From contig NC_058163.1 of the NCBI RefSeq assembly GCF_020080835.1, positions 5,553,318 to 5,617,317 of the forward strand: DNA of 64,000 bases. The letters are read 5' to 3'. Both the position numbers and the translations under genes were made by a program. Positions within the stretch are counted from its first letter, which is position 1. The number at the start of each line of letters is the position of its first letter. Source of the DNA: Cotesia glomerata. Lineage: Eukaryota; Arthropoda; Insecta; Hymenoptera; Braconidae. Of this stretch, positions 46,392 to 59,478 are shown piece after piece. The notes under the pieces are model-generated. The model was not told the origin of the DNA. It saw only the letters and a list, made by a program, of their open reading frames with translations, and did not search any database.

Positions 46392-46479
46392 TTAAAAATA
46401 AAATCATTGCTTATAAAAAGTAATCTTTGTCATCACTTTTTTCAACTTTAAAGATTTAGTATGATTTTTATTTAATCAT

Positions 46480-47145
46480 ACGAAAAATTTAAGAAAAATC
46501 ATTATCTATAATATCATATAATTTAACATGATTTTATATAATTATACATAATTGTTTATAATTATATAAAAATTACGAAGAACATCATATATAAATTTTT
46601 TAAATTATACATAATTTTATATAATTCTACATAATTATAAGCAATTATACAACCATAACCAAAATACAATGTAGGATTATATATAACTATATATAATTTC
46701 ATATAAATGGTTAAACACGAGAAAAACATGGTATGAAATTATATAGAATTATACATGATTCTATATACTTTTATATAATTATATAGAATTATACAAAATG
46801 ACCGAGAACATTATGTAAAATTATATATACTCTTACATAATTATACAAAAATGGCTAAAAACTTTCTATAGAAATATGTAGAATTACACATAATTTTACA
46901 TAATTATATGTGATTTTATATTATAATACATAATTTTGTGTTGTTATATATAATGATACAAAAATCATCTAAACTATTATATAAAACGATATATAACTAT
47001 ATATGATTATGCATAATTCTGCATAATTATATATAAATATACAAAATTAAGGAAAAAATATATCCAGAATTATACAAATTATATATAACTCTGAATAATT
47101 ATACATGAATCATATAAAATTATGTATAATTATACATAATCTTTT
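46480..47145. repeat. Loose satellite-like array of ATAATTATACATAATT words
   Basis: About 650 bp composed of ATATAATTATACATAATTAT-like words with interspersed ATGGCTAAAA/ACCGAGAAC. No constant period could be read by eye. It ends at TTTTTTACCCGGGATGCC. Confidence 0.7.
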
Positions 47146-49327
47146 TTACCCGGGATGCCTTAACTACGACAACTACCTTAAGACATATCAGCTCAATAAA
47201 AATTATTCTTGTCAAAAAACTCTATACTAGTTATCGACTGAAGAAATTGGTGTGTTAGGCTAAGATTACGGCATTCAAGAAAATAAATTCTTTAAACAAA
47301 ACAACTGGTTGTTTTCTCTAGACTATAAATTTGAATAGCGCGCTACGCGCGCCCCTCAATTTCAACCAATCATGAATTTTGTCCCGTTTTTTTCGAGTTT
47401 CAACTATTGACTAACTTTACAGTCTCATGTATTTTTATTTTATGGATAAGTTTTTTTAAAGAATATCTCTTGGTTATATTAAAAGTGATAAAAATATCTA
47501 GACGCTACAGTAAGTCTCGTCGATCTAGTACATGCACGGTACATGAAATTTATAAAAATCGGCGCTTATACAAACAGAAATTATGGAAATTATTGTAAAA
47601 AAAGGTAGCATTGGTCACCCGGGAGATTCAGTTAGTGAAGTTTCAATGGGAGCTAGTAGATAGTGGGCGACTTAGTTGGATTATGAATACAGGTCATTTA
47701 CGTTTATTCATGTTAGAAATGTCGGAATACGAATATCAGGTCGCGAATTATTATTATGATTAAAAAAAAAATAATCATAATAATAATTTATATTTAAATA
47801 TATGCTGTCAAGTATCCCGAGCATATGTTTTTGCATATAAATTTTTTCTGCAAGAATTCTTTCTTTGATAAGGTTGAAAGTATATATTAGGGTGTTTAAA
47901 AAAAAAAAATTTTCTTTTTTTTTAGTGGTATTGGAAAGTTAAAAGTATATATAAAAACAAAAATTTTGGCGCCTATTATTAGGGACCCTTAATATTAATA
48001 TTAAGGATTGCCTCTATTCATTTATAATTTTTCTATTTAGCTTGATTAGAAAAAGAGATTTCAAAAGATTCGAAATGGCTCAAAGTGATTAAAAAAGATT
48101 CAACTTGACAAATATATAGATATACATTTTGCATGGGCTGAATTGTTTTAAATCTTTTTTTTTTAATAAGGGTAAATAACACAGGAAATTTTTTTTTTTT
48201 TTGAATTTTTATTACTTCGGAATGGCTTGTTTGCGTAACATCCCAGAGGGAGGATTTATAGGAAATTTCACGCTCTACAAAAAACGTTAAAAGGTCAAAG
48301 TTCTTCAGATCAACCGTTTCAATGATATCTGCGATCAAAAATAACACTAATCAAAAATTTCAAATATTTTCCAATAAAACTGCAAAAAATATTATACTCT
48401 ATATTTATATCACTTTTTTTGTAAAATCACTCGAATTCTGTTAACCTGAGATTGTAAACTTTTTTCTTGCCAACGATTTTCTTAATGTGTATCTCTAGTG
48501 ATAATTAATTAATTAATTGAATTTTTAGTAATGTGTTTAAGAATAACTTTAACCAAAAAAATTACTTAAAAGTCTTGCTCTAAAGAAGAAGATATTTCGT
48601 TACATATTTAGAGAGATGTCACCCGATTACTGTGAAATTTTTTTTTTGATGTATATCGCACCAGTTGTGAACGTGATATTATCACTTGTAACATGATATT
48701 GTTTTACTTAAATTAAAAAAAAATTTTATCAAAATACATATGCGATTCATTTCATCCAGATTTTAACTCAATAATGATAATAATAATTTACTGGGTTGAA
48801 GAAAGAGCCTCACTAAATAAAAAATAATCGACAGCAGCAGTCAGTTAGTATTGAAATTGATAGCGTTAATCATCGTTATCAATATATTTTTTAATTATCA
48901 AAATAAATTAATTGGCTTAACAGTTGGTATTAATTTATTAAACGCACACTGGAGTATAATCAAAGAGAGGGAGCGTGCCTACCACCCAAGGAGGGTTTCT
49001 CAATCCTTCATACATATACATACATATTTATCGTGCATAAACGCTATGAGACGGTATGGACTGGGATTGTGAGACTTGAACGGGTTTCCATACAAGAAGC
49101 ATATACGTCCTGGTGTGTCGGTAGCTAACGAGCCGTCGCCGATCACCAACAGCCGGTGTTCAATACTGTATATCCTTACGTTGGTCATGCAAGTGACAGT
49201 TCCACGCCTGATATTGATCCTAAATTTTCAAAATTAATATTTCCGATAGTGGAACGATATTAAAATAAGAAAATTTTTTTTAAAGCTTGGAAGTTGTGGA
49301 AAGTCTCAAAGATGGCTTGTAACTTAT
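47146..49327. other. Intergenic DNA, unassigned
   Basis: Includes a GCGCGCTACGCGCGC palindrome at about 47338, a TATTAGGGTGT end at 47887 resembling the 40718 palindrome without a partner, and a less AT-rich block at about 48960-49220. The minus strand of that block has an ACC AAC followed by GTAAGG donor-like site, which might be an untranslated or short exon. No gene call. Confidence 0.3.
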
Positions 49328-49800
49328 CTTCCCGAGTCGAAATTTAAATCGTAGATTCATACGTATTGAACGTTCAAATCGTAGGTTGAGCGTATCCCGA
49401 GTAAAAACATAAATTAGCCGCAACAGCGCCGTACGGAGTCTAAGTGCCCGCAACAGCGCCGCAGTTGCGATAAATCTGTAATAAAATAAAAAAATTATAA
49501 TTGCCGCAACACTACCGCAACACAGCTGCACTGTAATAAATATTTCTAAAATACTTCTTAAATCCCGCAACACCGCCGAATCACAGCTGCAACAAATCTG
49601 TGACGAAATAATAAAATTGTGATTGCCGCAACACTTCCGCAACTTCACCGCAACACGGCTGCACTGTCCCGAGTAAAAATTAAATTATTATTTTCTACTA
49701 AAAAATAATAAATTTCGATCGACCGCTGCAACACCACTGCACCACCGCCGCAACACCACCGCAACACCGCCGCAACACCGCTGCACTACCTTCGTTTGGT
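49328..49800. repeat. CGCAACACCGC short-repeat region with CCCGAGT motifs
   Basis: Words such as GCCGCAACAC, CACCGCCGCAACACC and GCTGCACTGT recur many times, separated by AT-rich sequence. CCCGAGTC or CCCGAGTAAAAA occurs at about 49332, 49397 and 49668, recalling the ends of the MITE at 19863-20247. Confidence 0.6.
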
Positions 49801-49869
49801 GGTATACATTGAAATAAAATATTTGTTGATCATTCAAATAGCTAAACTAAATTCTTCTAGCTAACTACG

Positions 49870-49943
49870 ACTTGCAGCGCAGTTGGTAATGTTCAGAACT
49901 TTCATGCAGACGATCCAGGTTCGAATCCTATCGCAGTTTAATC
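49870..49943 (+). repeat. Degenerate tRNA-like sequence (SINE head or tRNA relic)
   Basis: GCAGCGCAGTTGGTAATG resembles a D-arm/A box and GGTTCGAATCC is a perfect B box. Outer bases ACTACGA and TCGCAGT pair at six of seven positions. The anticodon arm does not form and the T stem is partly unpaired, so a working tRNA is unlikely. The middle (ACTTTCATGC) resembles the tRNA-like piece at 21288-21366. Confidence 0.45.
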
Positions 49944-50351
49944 ATTATATAAAATTTTTCCAGGGTATTTCGATATGCGTGCCGCTTCTGTTTAACCCAG
50001 GGGACAAAATTAAAAATATACTTCAATAATACGACTAAAAAGAATCAATAATTTCGCGGTACTTTGGCCTGATTTAAAAATTTTTTTTCGTTTGAATATT
50101 AGGCATTTGAATAAAAGGAGATTAAACAATAGGTCTTACATTAAAATTTATGTTCAAGTTATTTATTAATTAATTATTGCGTGATAAATTAATTATGATG
50201 CCATTTTTTGTGAAATTGTAGCTATGCTTTAGCATTGGGGTACAGCAGTGTTGCAGCGCTGTTCAAATGCTTCAAAGTGGTCATCGAAGTCACAAATAAC
50301 TTGAGTTGTAATGATAAATATCTCAATATTATAAGGCATCATTAGTATAAT

Positions 50352-50460
50352 ATTATGGGAATGGTTTCCATAATATTATAGGAATGGTTCCTATAATATT
50401 ATAGGAATGGTTCCTATAATATTATAGGAATGGTTCCTATAATATTATAGAAACTATTCC
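50352..50460. repeat. 23-bp tandem repeat of self-complementary units
   Basis: The unit GGAATGGTTCC plus TATAATATTATA occurs about four times in a row, then decays through ACTATTCCTATRTATTATGG to about 50660. TATAATATTATA is a perfect palindrome and GGAATGGTTCC nearly so. Confidence 0.85.
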
Positions 50461-50689
50461 TATGTATTATGGCAACTATTCCTATATATTATGGGAATCA
50501 TGTCGATATTACAGTTATAATTATAGGTATCGTTTCTATAATTATAGGAACCATTTCCATAATTATAGTAACATTTCCCAAAAATTATGGGCATAGTTCC
50601 TATAATTTAAGTAATCGCTCCTAAAGTGGTACAGGAAAACATTTCATAAAAATTATAGGAATGATTTCCATATTTTTCTCTCCGTGTGG

Positions 50690-52534
50690 TATTTTGATTA
50701 TCAAAATACCTGATATCCTGATTATCAAAATACTTTTTTCTCAGTGTAACTTGACGGTGATATACGTACCCTCCAACCTTGAAATAAATTTTTCAAAACA
50801 ATATTCTTTTAGCATTGAACATACAAAATCATCGGCCATATTATTTTCACGTTTTTTTTTATAACAAATTCTTAAAAAATAAAAAAATACATACGATCTG
50901 AAACATCAACAACAAATATAAGCTATACAATATTCAGGCGTATGCGTGTAGGGCACGCATAATTTACTTCACTATAATGTAAAATCTACATCACGGTAAT
51001 ACAATATTTGTATCACCTCAATCCAAAACTAACACCACTCGTACAATTTGATTTTTATATCATTTGTGGTGCAAATTTTAAATCATCTTTTTTTCCGTGC
51101 ATAATTACATGCCTATGGATTTTCCAAATTATACTTTTTCACTTTCTAACTTCTAAAATAAAACTTTAAGTCAAAATTTCACCTGTTTTTTTTAGCTTTT
51201 CAATGTTCTTCATTCAATACCCCCTATGGCGCCTGTACCTAACTCATTTTGTTCTCGCTCACCTTTCTCGATAATTAATGAAAAAACCACAAAAAATCCT
51301 TATCGATCGAATTGTTTTCCTACAAATTTATTTCCACAGTAGGTGGGCTGAGATCAGGTTCTTTCCAGCGAAAGTCTTTCATTTCACATAACTTACAACG
51401 TATAATCTACTAGCTTTTCACTAGCACCTAGATACTCAGATCGTATCAACATCCATAGGAATGTACAAATTTACAAAGTTACCCCACATACTAACACAAA
51501 AATTGTCTGCGCACTTAAATTATCAGATGAAATAATTATTTGATATGTTATATTTTCAATATGGTTTGATCTTTTGATGAAACAGATCTCTTGGAAAAAA
51601 AAATTGACTTAATTATTTTTGTGTTTTTCATTTAATTTTATCAGAGAAAATTATTTTTAAAAAATGACAGTTGGTACAAGGATTTTCATAGATCTGAAAA
51701 ATAACATCGAAGGTGTGCAAAGTACTCAATAATCCATTACATTAATGAGACCAAATCTAACCAAACGTATAAGTCAAGAATAATGATATCAATAATTTAT
51801 TAAAATCTACATATATCTATACATATTTCGCACAGCATTATCTGAGAAACAGGTTATAGGTACAAACCTCCCGTATAATAATTAGCAGCTTTACAACGAA
51901 TCCTACGATTTATAGTTATCGTCGTCGTGGGATTTGCGGTAGATAAACTGGTTCTATTTCTAGTACTACCGTATACATTATACTTATATATTTAATGCGC
52001 TAGATCAATATTAAATATTCATTTAATATTCACCGATGCGTGTTAGCATATAACTTATTATCAAACATTAATGAAAAAGATAAGTCAATTTTGATGAAAA
52101 ATGTGATAAACAAAGAAAATTTGAGAGATTATTTGACTTGATATTATTACATGTTAATTTTATGAAGAAGCAAAAAATTTGAAATGATTTAATTAGTAAA
52201 ATTTATTTACAAAAAAATAAAATGAATCTGTTCAATATTTTTATTTGTTTTTTGCTTTTTTAATGTGAAAATAAGTTATGCATATCAGTACTTCAAATTT
52301 AATAAGTCTTTAAAATATACATATATGTTGACGATGACTATTATGCTCTAAAATTGGTTTATTGAAATCATTAAATTCATAATTTTTGGCATAGAGATGT
52401 TCTTATTGACATAAAAAAATCAACAAAATAATAATACATTTTCTTATTTGATTGAATACTTCTGTTAACTACACAATTTAAAAAATTAGTAGAAAGTTCT
52501 TTTAAATCCTAATAAAATGTAGAGTCATTTGGGG
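50690..52534. other. AT-rich intergenic DNA
   Basis: At 50690-50745 is a remnant of the CACTGAG element (TTGATTATCAAAATAC and CTTTTTTCTCAGTG). The remainder is unique-looking without a gene. Confidence 0.4.
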
Positions 52535-53927
52535 CACTGAGAAAAAAGTATTTGGCTACTAAGGATATTTTTTTTGATAATCAGAATACTTGGTATTGTG
52601 CTACTAAGAATACGTGGTATTTTGATTATCACAATAAGTATACTGATTTTCATAATACCTAGGTATACTGATTATCAGTATACCAATGTAACAGACTATT
52701 AGATGTTTATAACCTCACTTTACTGGCACAAATCAATTGACTTATAAAGCTAACAAAACAAATTAAAATTAAAATTAAAAGTCTAATAATAAATTTTTAA
52801 CTTCCCGCTACGAAAATCGAAGATTTTCAAAAATCGGGAAGTTATTGTTTTCACCCCGTTCTGCAAAAATCGAGTTTTCATCAGATCTCGACGTTTGAAG
52901 GTCACAGGAAGCTTCCCTGACTATCCCCGCGAGGTTGTCACGGTGTCTGTATGTGTGTGTGTGTATGTATATGTGTGTGTGTGTGAAAGTATGTGAACCG
53001 CTTATAACTTTTGAACAGCTTGACCGATTTCATCGCGGTTGGTGCCATTCGAAAGGGCTTGACCAAACTTAGATTTTGAAAACTATTTGGACCGATTCAG
53101 ATCAATAGATTTTGAGAAATCTTCAAAAACTGAAAAAAATTTTTCAAATGTAGTTTTTTGAATAACTTTTAAACGGCGTGATGGTTCAATTCCAAAAACT
53201 AATCAGCTATTAACCTTAAAAAACCACGTCGATCGCCACCAGTCCGGTCAAAATCGGTTGATTCATTCGAGAGATATCGTGAACGAAAGAAAACCGAAAA
53301 AAGTGTTTTTTCGGAAAAACTCTAAAATTCCTAGCGCGATCAATTCAAAATTCAAGATTCTTTGTGAGGCTTGAAAAACTGCGTCGAATACTTCTAACCG
53401 CGTAAAATCGGTTTATTCATTCAAAAGTTACTGTGGTTTAAAAATTCAAAAAAATAGTGTATTATCAAATCTCTATCAGACTTTTGAGCTCGAAGAGCTT
53501 TAAAGGATAGGAAAGCAATCTCTTCGAGCTCGGAGCGCTTAAAATAGCCCGTTAAGTGTATTTTTGAGCTCGAAGAGCGCAAAAACGTCATTGGTGCCAG
53601 TTTGAGCGGCTAAGTGTGGACTTAGAGGGACGATGCAGGGACGGCGTTCAGTGTCAACCGTTTTTCTAATTTCTTTCAAGCTAATATAATAAATATTAGT
53701 TGAATTCTATTTTTACCAGTGCATAAATCAAATAAACTAACTGTTAGTGTTAAAACGTCGATGGCAGTGACAGCGCATATATTATAGTTTACTGCGCAGA
53801 GTATAGGTCTTGAACTGACTTATATTCTGATAATCACAATACTTGGTATTTTGATTATCAAAATACCAAGTATTGTGATTATCAAAATACCAAGTATTGT
53901 GACTATCAAAATACTTTTTTCTCAGTG
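52535..53927. mobile_element. CACTGAGAAAAAAGTAT element hosting family X copy 6
   Basis: The left end CACTGAGAAAAAAGTATTTG is mirrored by CAAAATACTTTTTTCTCAGTG at 53907-53927, flanked by GG (or GGGC) on both sides. Both arms contain GATAATCA and CAAAATACCAAGTATTGTG-type palindromic words. Family X copy 6 (52799-53673) lies between the arms. Confidence 0.7.
52799..53673 (-). mobile_element. Family X, full-length copy 6
   Basis: Opens with AACTTCCCGCTACGAAAATC and the hairpin, then GGTCACAGGAAGCTTCCCTG, CCCCGCGAGGTTGTCACGG, a short GT tract (about 52950-52985), GGCTTGACCAAACTTAG, the GAGCTC segment and CAACCGTTTTTCTAATTT. At about 875 bp it is the shortest full-length form without internal insertions. 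Confidence 0.75.
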
Positions 53928-54985
53928 GGCAAATGTGTGCTCTTGAACATTGAAACTAGTGTCAAAATTAAACGATAAGCATGAAAGGGAAATAAAAATA
54001 CTCGTGTGGGGCACAACTAAGGAAAGTTTGTAGATTTTTAATGACTTTAAGCAGACTGATTTTAATAATACTTACATAACTTTATTGAAACATAATATAA
54101 TTTTAAATTTTATGCTAAATAAAATGCTTAAATACAGTATAGATCGAAAAAATTAATTTACTTTAATTACTATCCATCGAGTAGTATGACAATCTTTACC
54201 ATGACAGCAAACTTATTTTTTACGGCACCATATTTTTAATATTTTCTTTTTTAAGTAAACTAATAATACAAGATGCATTTTTCTTGAGTAAGCTAATTGC
54301 ACGACTCATGATGCAAAGCATCAGAGAGTGCTTTACGATCGAAAAATTTTTTTCGCTTCATTTCGGCAACAATTTTTACTATTATAGTCTTGTTAGTTCA
54401 CGAAATCAAGATATTTTGCATACTATAGTCAAGGTAATATAATGAAGATTAATTATACACTTTTCAAAAAATGATTTAGTGCAATAGAAACGGAAAAAAA
54501 CATCAAAATAGGTCAGAAATTTTTCCTGTCCGTCATGTGTGAAACTCCGGAAACACTGTAACTTGCAAAAAAACTCATTAATTAAGTTAAATTTTTTTTT
54601 TTAATTCTTTGAAAGAATTTTAGGTCACCGATAAGAATGGCTAGGTAATTCAGTGTCGTTTAGGTACAATTAATAAAATGAAACAAAAACCAGAAGACTG
54701 TATATCTATATATATATATATATTGTGTACATTTATCCCACTAGAGGCGCTTGCGCATTATCGTGCTATTTTAGCTGTTTTATATATTTTTTTTTACATT
54801 TTTTATTTTATTAATATTTCATAATTAAATGAGCTTTATGAGTCGTGCACTTTTGGATTTTCCAAACGTTTTCCCATCAACAAACCTTAGATTTGTCTAT
54901 GGATATCACAAACTTCCCACGTACTTCTAAAGTTAAATTAAAAAATTGAACTCTAATACAAAATTATCTTCTTACTATGACCTAC
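53928..54985. other. AT-rich intergenic DNA
   Basis: A copy of the GTGCACTTTTGGATTTTCC dispersed repeat lies at about 54790-54870, shortly after a short TA run (54705-54723). No gene recognised. Confidence 0.4.
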
Positions 54986-55058
54986 CTGTGATTGAAAGTG
55001 CCATTTGAAGTCCTAGTCCAGTTTTGATGTTAAAATCGAACATGTCTATGACAATAGC
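54986..55058 (-). CDS. Candidate internal coding exon of an unidentified minus-strand gene
   Basis: Read on the minus strand, a polypyrimidine-like tract and TTTTTCAG precede GCTATTGTCATAGAC; 73 nt later CACAG is followed by the donor GTAGGT. One frame is fully open and reads AIVIDMFDFN then IKTGLGLQMALSIT, which looks like protein and not like random AT-rich sequence. The exon is phase 0 at its start and phase 1 at its end. I do not recognise the family. No neighbouring exon was found, so the gene would have introns longer than a few kb on both sides, possibly spanning much of this repeat-rich region. It could be chance. Confidence 0.35.
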
Positions 55059-56479
55059 CTGAAAAATAAATATCTCCTATTTAACGATGGATTAATTAGA
55101 ATCCTCGGTGGAATCGTTAGACTGTAATAGAAGCTGAAGCTTATGAAGAAACAGGTCAATATAAAATAAAGAAACCAGTGGGGACAAATAAATCGTGATA
55201 GAAATATACGATTCTCGGATCGGCGGTTCGTTGAATCGATAAGTTTAAATTAAGACTGACAGGATGGGTACGGTGATCCTGGTGGCCGTACAGTTGTGAT
55301 AATAATGATAATGATGATGAGTATCATCGAAGTCGAGACACAGGAAGGTGGTTTGATTGGAGCCAGGCACTGATCGTGTAATTAGACACGCCTCATATCA
55401 CGTTTATGACATTGAGTTGGTATGTATCATGCTAGTTTCTCAGTTGCTGAGTTTGAGAAAACGGTAATTGGTTCAAGTCTTGGCGCCGTATAAGTGCTAT
55501 TGTTGATTTAATTCATTTTCATTACTTAGTTGAATTCGAAAAATATTTTTATCATTATGATTCATAATCATACAACATTTTGACTATTGTCATCATCATC
55601 ATCATCATTGCACATTAGAACTAGTTCCGTAGCATACGAAAGAACAATTTTGATACATTGATATATGGCTTAATCAGAAAATTTGTTGTCGATATACGTC
55701 CTAATATGGAAAGTGCATGATTGTTGAATCCTACCCTAACAAGAAAATTCTGAAATAAAAATAATTTTTTTTTACTCTTCTAAGGAACTTATTCGACAAT
55801 GATAATTAGTTGAATCAACTACTTAAGCAATTTTCGTTTAACAAAACATGTCAATTGACGTGCCCATCTTTTGAAAAAAAAAAAAATAAATAAAACAAAT
55901 TATTATCTATCTGTACTAATAAATGGAGAGTCGGTTTTTTGCTCAATTATACTGCAAAAACTATTGAACCGATTGGATAAATACTTATACCATAAGATGC
56001 AGCGTGTTTCGGAGAAGGTTTTAGTATATGATATGGTGGTGATTACTTATCCGGAACCTATATTTTTTTTAAGTTAGAAATAATGAATTTTTATTGTAAC
56101 TAAATTTATTCTATTCGATTGTCATTTGTTTAAAATAAATTTTTTAATTTTATTCGTTACGTTTATATACTAGGCAGATTTTTTCACTTATGAGAACTGC
56201 AATTTCTTTTAATTGAAACTTTCAATGCTCATTACAAATTTTTTTTTTCATATCAATTATTATTCATTTTTGTAAGAAAGACACGAGAATGTTATAATGA
56301 TTGCACATTGAAAGTTACAATGAATATTAGCTAGAATAATTACAGGGATAAAAGGTGCATGCCAATTTGATAGAATTGGGAATCTGTGCAAGTCAAAACA
56401 ATACTCTAATTAAATTTCAAGTCTAGATCTAAAAATGCAATTCTATAAAGCGCCCAGCGGAGTGGGCGAGTAACAGCTA
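55059..56479. other. Intergenic or intronic DNA with a Helitron-like 5' end
   Basis: A unique, less AT-rich stretch lies at about 55080-55450. At 55906 TCTATCTGTACTAATAAATG begins a sequence that shares ACTATTGAACCGATTGG with the Helitron at 42936-43134 (ACTACTAAACCGATTT). Its 3' end is not identified. Confidence 0.4.
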
Positions 56480-56750
56480 CACTGATAGAAGGATTTGTTT
56501 ATAATTAAAAATATTTGTTACTATTTAACAAATCATTTATTAGAGAACACTTTTTAGTCCTTAACAAATATTTCTTAGTATTTAAAAAGATTTATTAATA
56601 TTTAATAAATGAATATCAGATTTATTAAATACAAACAAATCATTTTAAATACTAAGAAATATTTGTTTAATACTAAAAATAAGTCTCTAATAAATGATTT
56701 GTTAAATATTAACAAATATTTTTAACTATAAACAAATCCTTCTATCAGTG
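56480..56750. mobile_element. CACTGATAGAAGGATTTGTT palindrome
   Basis: A 271-bp, nearly complete palindrome: CACTGATAGAAGGATTTGTT at the left and its complement at the right, flanked by TA (56478-56479 and 56751-56752). The arms are built of AAATATTTGTTA/TAACAAATATTT words and AACAAATCATTTATTAGAGA, running to the centre. Confidence 0.88.
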
Positions 56751-56752
56751 TA

Positions 56753-59478
56753 GTATGGCTATATTTAACCAAATCAGATCATCCCTGATGAAAAAAAGGG
56801 TAACCGTCTTCTATTTATCACGCAATAATTACCTACGACAAAATTTCCCATCATTAATTTCTTATGCAATATTTTATCGTAGCAATATTATTTCATGGCA
56901 TAAAATATCTTCGAATATATTTTCTCATACCAAAACTTCTCATTGCTCATAATTTAGATTAATTATATTATTTTATATTAAATTTTTTATTGTTTTTAAT
57001 ATTTATGTTCAAAAATTTGTCATAATGTTAAAATTAAATTTGTAATTGATATTAAATAAATATTTATTTATCTTAAACAAAGGGGCACAACATGGTAACA
57101 AGCTTTTGTGTTGGTCTAATGTCGAATAAACACATACAAAAACCATGATAAAAGGGCACAACACGGTAACAAGCTTTAGTACGAGAAATTTTGACGTGAG
57201 TAATTTTTGCGGATTAATAAAGGCCGGGAGCCCTCAAAAAACCACTTATCTTCAAAATTATATTTATAAATTTATTAGAGTCGATTTGTTTTATTTAATT
57301 AAAATAAAATTGCAAGTGTTAATAACTGGATTTTTTACCTTATTATTCTAATCAAATACTTTTCAATCTTTTCAATTCCCTTTAATCAGGGATATTAGAA
57401 AAATATTTTACGCATAAAATGAAGATAAGTGATTAACAGCCCAGTTATTTATTTTTCAATAATTCTTACAGAGGGCGGCAGTAGTCTATGATCACGAGAA
57501 CGAAACGGATTTTTTTCGTAAATTAAACATTCGTAAGTATTAAAAACATTTAGTATATTTTGAATATTCTCATTTATTTAATATTGATACTAATTATTTA
57601 CTTACTTGAATATTTGATAAAAAATTGTAATTGGAATTAGAATTTTTTCAAGTAGTCGCTAACAAAGAAACATTAAAATTGCAAGTAATATAAAATTTCA
57701 GTAAAAATATTTAGATTTAAAAAACTCTTATATTATAATCAATAAAAAAAAATCTTGATTAATATTATTATTATTCAATGATATCTATTATAATAAGTCA
57801 CAAGTAATCTTTAAAAAAATTTAGCACAGTAATTTTCTTGGTCTTTGGACCCACACCTTCAGTTTGTTATTCTTCCAACCGAGACTTTTATTAGCTCACC
57901 TCATACCTTCCACTGCACCAGCAGCATATTATCTACGAATCCCCGGTATACAAAGACCTAACCTCATAAATTATCGTGCCATCCTGTTAAGCCGATAAAG
58001 CTTGAGTTTAATAAAATTTATAAGTAAACTTAACCCTCAATAATCTTTTAAACGCAGAGAAGAGGCTTTAAATGCCATCTAAAATGCAAAATTTTGCTTT
58101 AAAAATAACAATCTGTTGAAATTAGAATAAAGATATCGAGAGTAGAACATATAATGTGTCATGCGGATTTAAACTACCTTAAAGACATTGAACCACACGC
58201 CGCACCTTAAATGGTAAATCCAACGACATGAACACGAAGGACAAGGCCAGAGAGGGTGGCCACGTACTCGGTTACACAATGCATACGTCCATCAAGCCTG
58301 GATCCTCTTAATTAACTCTCGCTGCCTCGGTGTCTACGTAACCCGGCACTTCGTCTTCTTCCACCTCACATAAGAGTGACTTTACCCTTTTTACAGCAGA
58401 AATATAAAAATCAGGAACAAATGGTCATGATTATCTACCGACTAAACCTAAACTAGAGTTTACTTTTTTTTTCATTTTTTTCAACAATTTTATATTTATT
58501 GTTATTTTTTTTTTTCATTTTGATTAAATGTATATTGCAAGATTCTTTGATACAAACAACAAATTTTCCCGAAATTTTATCTTAATATTTCAAAAATTGT
58601 CGTCCCATTCAAAAATTTTCTAGCAACTTTCCCAAAAACTATACTGGAAATTATTTTTTCGTATTCTTGTAAAAAATTTAATTTTCTAGTAAATTAGTCA
58701 TTTGGGTTTTTTGCTGGAAGTTAAAAAAAAATTAGAGAGCGTTGAAGAAAGAGAAAAAATATAATCGTTTGACGTTAGAAAAAATTCACTTTTCAGAGAA
58801 AACCAACTTTATTAAGTATTGACCTCATAACTCGAACTTATGCTTAAAAAAAGCTTCTACTATATTGTGCAACTAGTGCGACAAGTTGTTGATTGTCCAC
58901 GAAAGCGAAGTTGAACGCACGAGCGAAGCAAGTCCCTAAAAACAAATAAAAAGTAAAAAAAAAAAGAAACAAATATATATCAAACAATAAATGCAAAGTA
59001 ATTAATATTAATTAACAAAAAATAAATTTTTACATTGAAACAATCAACACAAAATTAAATGACATTAAATTTAGCTGTCACTTTATAATTTTTTCATTTT
59101 CTTTAACAAACAAATTTGTTCCAAAAAATTATTCATAAAAAATTGCATTTTTTATTTTATGAAATTCTTACATGTCAATTTAAAAAAAAAATTTTTTTTT
59201 GTCAGAATTTATTTTTTATAAAAATTATTCAAATTATCAAATTTCTGCTAAATTAATTTTCATCACAATTAAACAGCTCAATATTAATTAATTATTTTTA
59301 ATTTAGTTAAAAATATGAACTTTGTAATGTCAACCTCACTTCTTTAATATTGACAGTTAGATTGTTTTTTTTTTAAATTATTTATTTCTCTTAATTTTCA
59401 ACGTAATTGATGTAAAGATATCTAATTAATTATTATATTTCGTTCGATGATACGAGATAAGTTCTTACATATTTAATG
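56753..59478. other. Intergenic or intronic DNA, unassigned
   Basis: At about 57080-57175 the block GGGCACAACAYGGTAACAAG occurs twice, about 80 bp apart. Less AT-rich unique stretches at about 57840-57990 and 58180-58390 are not open in any long frame. The remainder is AT-rich. No gene call. Confidence 0.35.

Noticed and set aside
46480..47145. Mitochondrial or satellite DNA insertion
   Set aside because: Very AT-rich and repetitive, but no mitochondrial gene is recognisable and no fixed unit length can be read.
49000..49220. Minus-strand exon ending at an AAC-GTAAGG donor-like site
   Set aside because: The frame that would follow from the 54986-55058 exon hits a TGA before the donor. Other frames are open but unrecognised, so not called.
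57880..57970. Minus-strand exon with a GGAAG-GTATGAG donor
   Set aside because: The acceptor side lacks a pyrimidine tract and the short peptide has no family resemblance.
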